From NCBI RefSeq assembly GCF_030445035.2, contig NC_080676.1, positions 102,930,933-102,994,932 of the forward strand: a stretch of 64,000 bases of DNA, read 5' to 3'. Shown here in pieces: positions 61,306 through 64,000 of the stretch. The notes beneath the pieces were generated by a model that saw nothing but the letters and a program-made list of their open reading frames with translations, was not told where the DNA came from and did not search any database. Position 1 is the first letter of the stretch, and the number at the start of each line of letters is the position of its first letter. A program made the position numbers and the translations under genes. The stretch is from Dasypus novemcinctus (taxonomy: Eukaryota > Chordata > Mammalia > Cingulata > Dasypodidae).

Positions 61306-61726
61306 GGGGAAGCAGACTTGGCCCAGTGGACAGGGCATCTATCTACCACATGGAAGGTCCGCGGTTCAAACCCTGGGCCTCCTTGACCCTTGCAGAGCTG
61401 ACCCACGCTGACCCACGCGCAGTGCTGATGCGCTCAAGGAGTGCCGTGCCACGCAGGGGTGTCCCACGCGCAAGGAGTGCACCCTGTAAGGAGAGCCGCC
61501 CAGCGCGAAAGAAAGTGCAGCCTGCCCAGGAATGGCGCCGCACACATGGAGAGTTGACACAGCAAGATGACGCAACAAAAAGAAACACAGATTCCCGTGC
61601 AGCTGACAACAACAGAAGCGGACAAAAAGAACACACAGCAAATGGACACTGAGAATAGAAAACTGGGGTGGGGGAGGGGGGAAGGGGAGAGAAATAAATA
61701 AAATAAATCTTTAAAAAAAAAAAAGA
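61306..61726 (+). repeat. DAS-type SINE
   Basis: A box tggcccagtgg, B box cggttcaaacc, a local duplication (ctgacccacg twice near 61399), A tail. Target duplication imperfect (aacttag/aatttag). Frames of 91-108 residues are SINE sequence. Confidence 0.9.
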
Positions 61727-61739
61727 AAGAATTTAGTTT

Positions 61740-62170
61740 CTCTATTTCCAAGTTTTTTTAGACCCAAAGGTTTGTGATTATTATGTCTTACTGGCAGATT
61801 GTATCTTTTATCAGTATAAACTAACCTTCGTTCCACTGGATGCTTTTAAGTGACATTTTGTCTGATATTTGTCTTCTATAGATTTTTCAACCTTTCTATC
61901 TCATTTTGTTTTGGGCCATATACCTTACAGGGACCATGTACTTATTTTTTGTTTTAAACAGTTTGAGAATTTGTCTTTTAATATGGGGATTTAACTTATT
62001 CACATTATTGTTATTATTGGCATGTTTAGTGTTTCTTGCTGTTTTTACCTGATTTTTCACTCTTCCTTTACCCTCCCCTTCCTATTTTTTGTTGTATTGG
62101 TCATCCCACTGTCTTGGTGTTAATTTTTAATGGTTAAGAAGTTGTATTTTTTTATTTCAGTTCTTGTGTT
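61740..62170 (-). repeat. L1 ORF2 fragment, minus strand
   Basis: Plus strand: agtgacattttgtctgatat and aatatggggatttaacttat, the reverse of the L1 ORF2 endonuclease region. Confidence 0.5.
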
Positions 62171-62204
62171 AACCTGAAATGCTATTTTGACCAGGTATAA
62201 TATT

Positions 62205-62700
62205 TTAAGTTGTCAGAAAAATCAGCCATGTTATTTAGGTTGGGGACTATGTTTCATGTGGTGTCAATCAATCTGGAGACTGAATTCAACCTTATGGGGT
62301 ATCAATCAGTCATGCCTACATAGTAAAGTCCCAATAAGAGTTCTGAAAACTGAGACGACGCGTGCTTCCTTGGTTGGCAATACTCCATGTGTATTGTCAT
62401 ATATAGATGCTGGGAGAATAACATATCCTGAGGATGGTGGAAGCTTTGTGTTTGGAAGACTCCCAGACTCTGTCCCATGTGTCTCTTCCTTTGGCCCAGT
62501 GTCCTTTCCCTGTAATAAACTAACCGTGATATAATAGCTTCAGTGAGTTCTGTGAGTTTTTCTAGTGAATGATCAAACCTGACAGTGGTTTTAAGAACCC
62601 CCCGAACTTGGAGTTGGTGTCAAAGTTAGGGCAATCTTGGAGACTGCTCCCTCTAACTTTGTAATTTTTCAAAACTCATTGTTGTTGTCAGAAGTATAAG
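62205..62700 (+). repeat. Unclassified retroelement-like repeat
   Basis: Contains tcagtcatgcctacatagta, a ccctgtaataaacta polyadenylation-like element and agttctgtgagtttttctag ... aaccccc. Shares its end signature with 25190-25370. Family not identified. Confidence 0.4.
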
Positions 62701-64000
62701 GGCAGTCTTGTGTGCTCTAAAATTTTGCAGTTTGGCTAACTCAGGGCACATCTTTTGGAAACAGGTAAGGGCCTGTCACCTCTGGAGTATAGGAGATCGT
62801 CTCTCCTTCTGAATGATACAGCCTGTTTAGAACTACTCTAGTCTGAGAGCAGACACGTCTGCTGACTTCTGCTTCTCTGGAATAGAGTGGGAGGTTTTTT
62901 AATAATGTAATTTTCCAGCAGTCTCCCTGAGAGCTGTCCCTGAAAGCCCACAACTGCATAAGGGATTCTTAGTTGTTTTCTGGGAATATTTTGTGCCAAG
63001 ATTTTTCTTTGTTAGTTTAGTATATTTATATTTAGTAAAATATAGTCATATTTAGTAAAATATGATTCCAGGTTGTTACTTATATTTCAAAGAGAAGAAT
63101 ATTATGGCTATTGACATGAAAGTTTTTTTGTTTATTTAGGACTTTGCTTTTCTTAGTCCCTTTCCACATCCCATACACATACATGTTCATTGTTGGCATT
63201 GGTTATCTTATCTTATACTTTATAATATTCTGAAATTAGATATGTAGGTGGTTTCCTACAAATCCTTTTATGTACACTATATTCTTAAAAATATAACTAT
63301 AACTCAGATTAGAGAAGATGGGAAATAAAAAGCAAAATTTAAAAATCAGGAAAGAAAGTGAAGCAAGAGTATGGATGAAAAAAGTAGGTACAAGAAAATG
63401 TTGCTATCTTACATTTTCTTTGTGAGTAAGGTACACCCTGAGCCTAAGTTACTTGGCTTTCCCAGCCCCTTTGAATTATTTGTAGTGCAGCTCTTTCTAC
63501 TTTTGCTTTGTCAGTCCTCATCTATTGGAGATAAATTGAATTCTTCCATAGTCACATAGTTGTTAAAGTCGAATGGTTGCCAAATAGTTAAGTCTGGGCA
63601 AAGATGTACCACAAAATTCTTGGATCTAGTGGCAGGAACCTGGATAACTGAATTTTTCTACACTGATACTTCCCAAATCTTAATTGACAGATTTACAACT
63701 GTCTACGTGGTTATTAACTACTAACTCTCCTATATTGCACCTATACAGTTTGTTAGTTGGGTCCCTCAGGAAACTAATACTGAGATGGAGGTTTATTGAG
63801 GAGTAGTGCTGTAACATACAGGGGTGGAAGCAAGATTGGGTAGCAGAAACCACCAACATGATGCACATAGGATAGGATCTCCCTAATAAGGAGAGCTCCA
63901 GAGCAAAGATTATCCAGTAGAGGAGTCCAAAGGGCTGCATGGAATGATTGCGAGCTCAGCTAGGAAGCCAAAGTAGAGCCTGGAAGGTGCTAGACTTCAA
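62701..64000. other. Intron DNA to the right edge
   Basis: No TOMM70 exon recognised. A possible LTR/DNA-element-like piece starts at about 63745 (gggtccctcaggaaactaat), not classified. Confidence 0.35.

Larger units (their letters stand above)
42130..64000 (+). other. TOMM70: TOMM70 intron 1 (at least 21.9 kb)
   Basis: Everything from the exon 1 donor to the right edge appears to be intron. I looked for the second exon (start of the first TPR) in the non-repeat parts and did not see it, but without a search tool a short exon could be missed. The intron is filled by a long minus-strand L1 with a nested L1, further L1 pieces, a solo LTR and several SINEs. Confidence 0.7.

Noticed and set aside
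1..64000. CRISPR array, operon or prokaryotic mobile island
   Set aside because: No regularly spaced direct repeats or prokaryotic genes; the repeats are mammalian retroelements.

Overview
The window is mammalian nuclear DNA, almost certainly from an armadillo (Xenarthra, most likely Dasypus). It carries at least eleven long DAS-type SINEs, a tRNA-derived family that I know only from armadillos, plus several short and dimeric relatives. The rest is LINE-1, half-L1-like (HAL1) sequence, ERVL/MaLR LTRs, L2, MIR and one hAT remnant. No bacterial, plasmid or CRISPR sequence is present, and most open frames lie in repeats.

Two real genes can be supported. TOMM70 exon 1 (mitochondrial outer-membrane import receptor) lies at 41803-42129 on the plus strand, inside a CpG-rich promoter region at about 41.1-42.2 kb. 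It ends at a clean splice donor, and I found no later TOMM70 exon, so everything to the right is intron 1. On the minus strand, 20 kb to the left, 21665-21818 is a coding exon of LNP1 with a clean acceptor and donor. The head-to-head order matches human 3q12.2 as I recall it, so the CpG island is probably a shared bidirectional promoter.

Layout: 1-14.5 kb is nested L1/HAL1 with SINEs and LTRs. From 14.5 to 22.3 kb is lower-density sequence (an L2 split by an LTR, a hAT MITE, two ERVL/MaLR LTRs with target duplications) around the LNP1 exon. From 22.3 to 26.5 kb are SINEs and old L1 pieces; 26.5-32.7 kb is a plus-strand L1 with an internally inverted insertion; 33-38 kb is minus-strand L1 cut by MLT1-like LTRs and a 1.6-kb retroposed block. 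From 38 to 43.3 kb is the gene-start region. From 43.5 to 51.5 kb is a long minus-strand L1 with a second L1 nested in it; 53-57 kb is more minus-strand L1; 57-64 kb is TOMM70 intron with a young-looking class II-type solo LTR, an L1 3' end and a SINE.

I did not find a convincing new functional system. The most informative signals are structural: L1 copies with internal deletions that rejoin at nearly the same ORF2 site (one with a perfect 17-bp target duplication), a twin-primed inverted insertion, dimeric tRNA-SINEs, and an LNP1 exon that starts without its own ATG.
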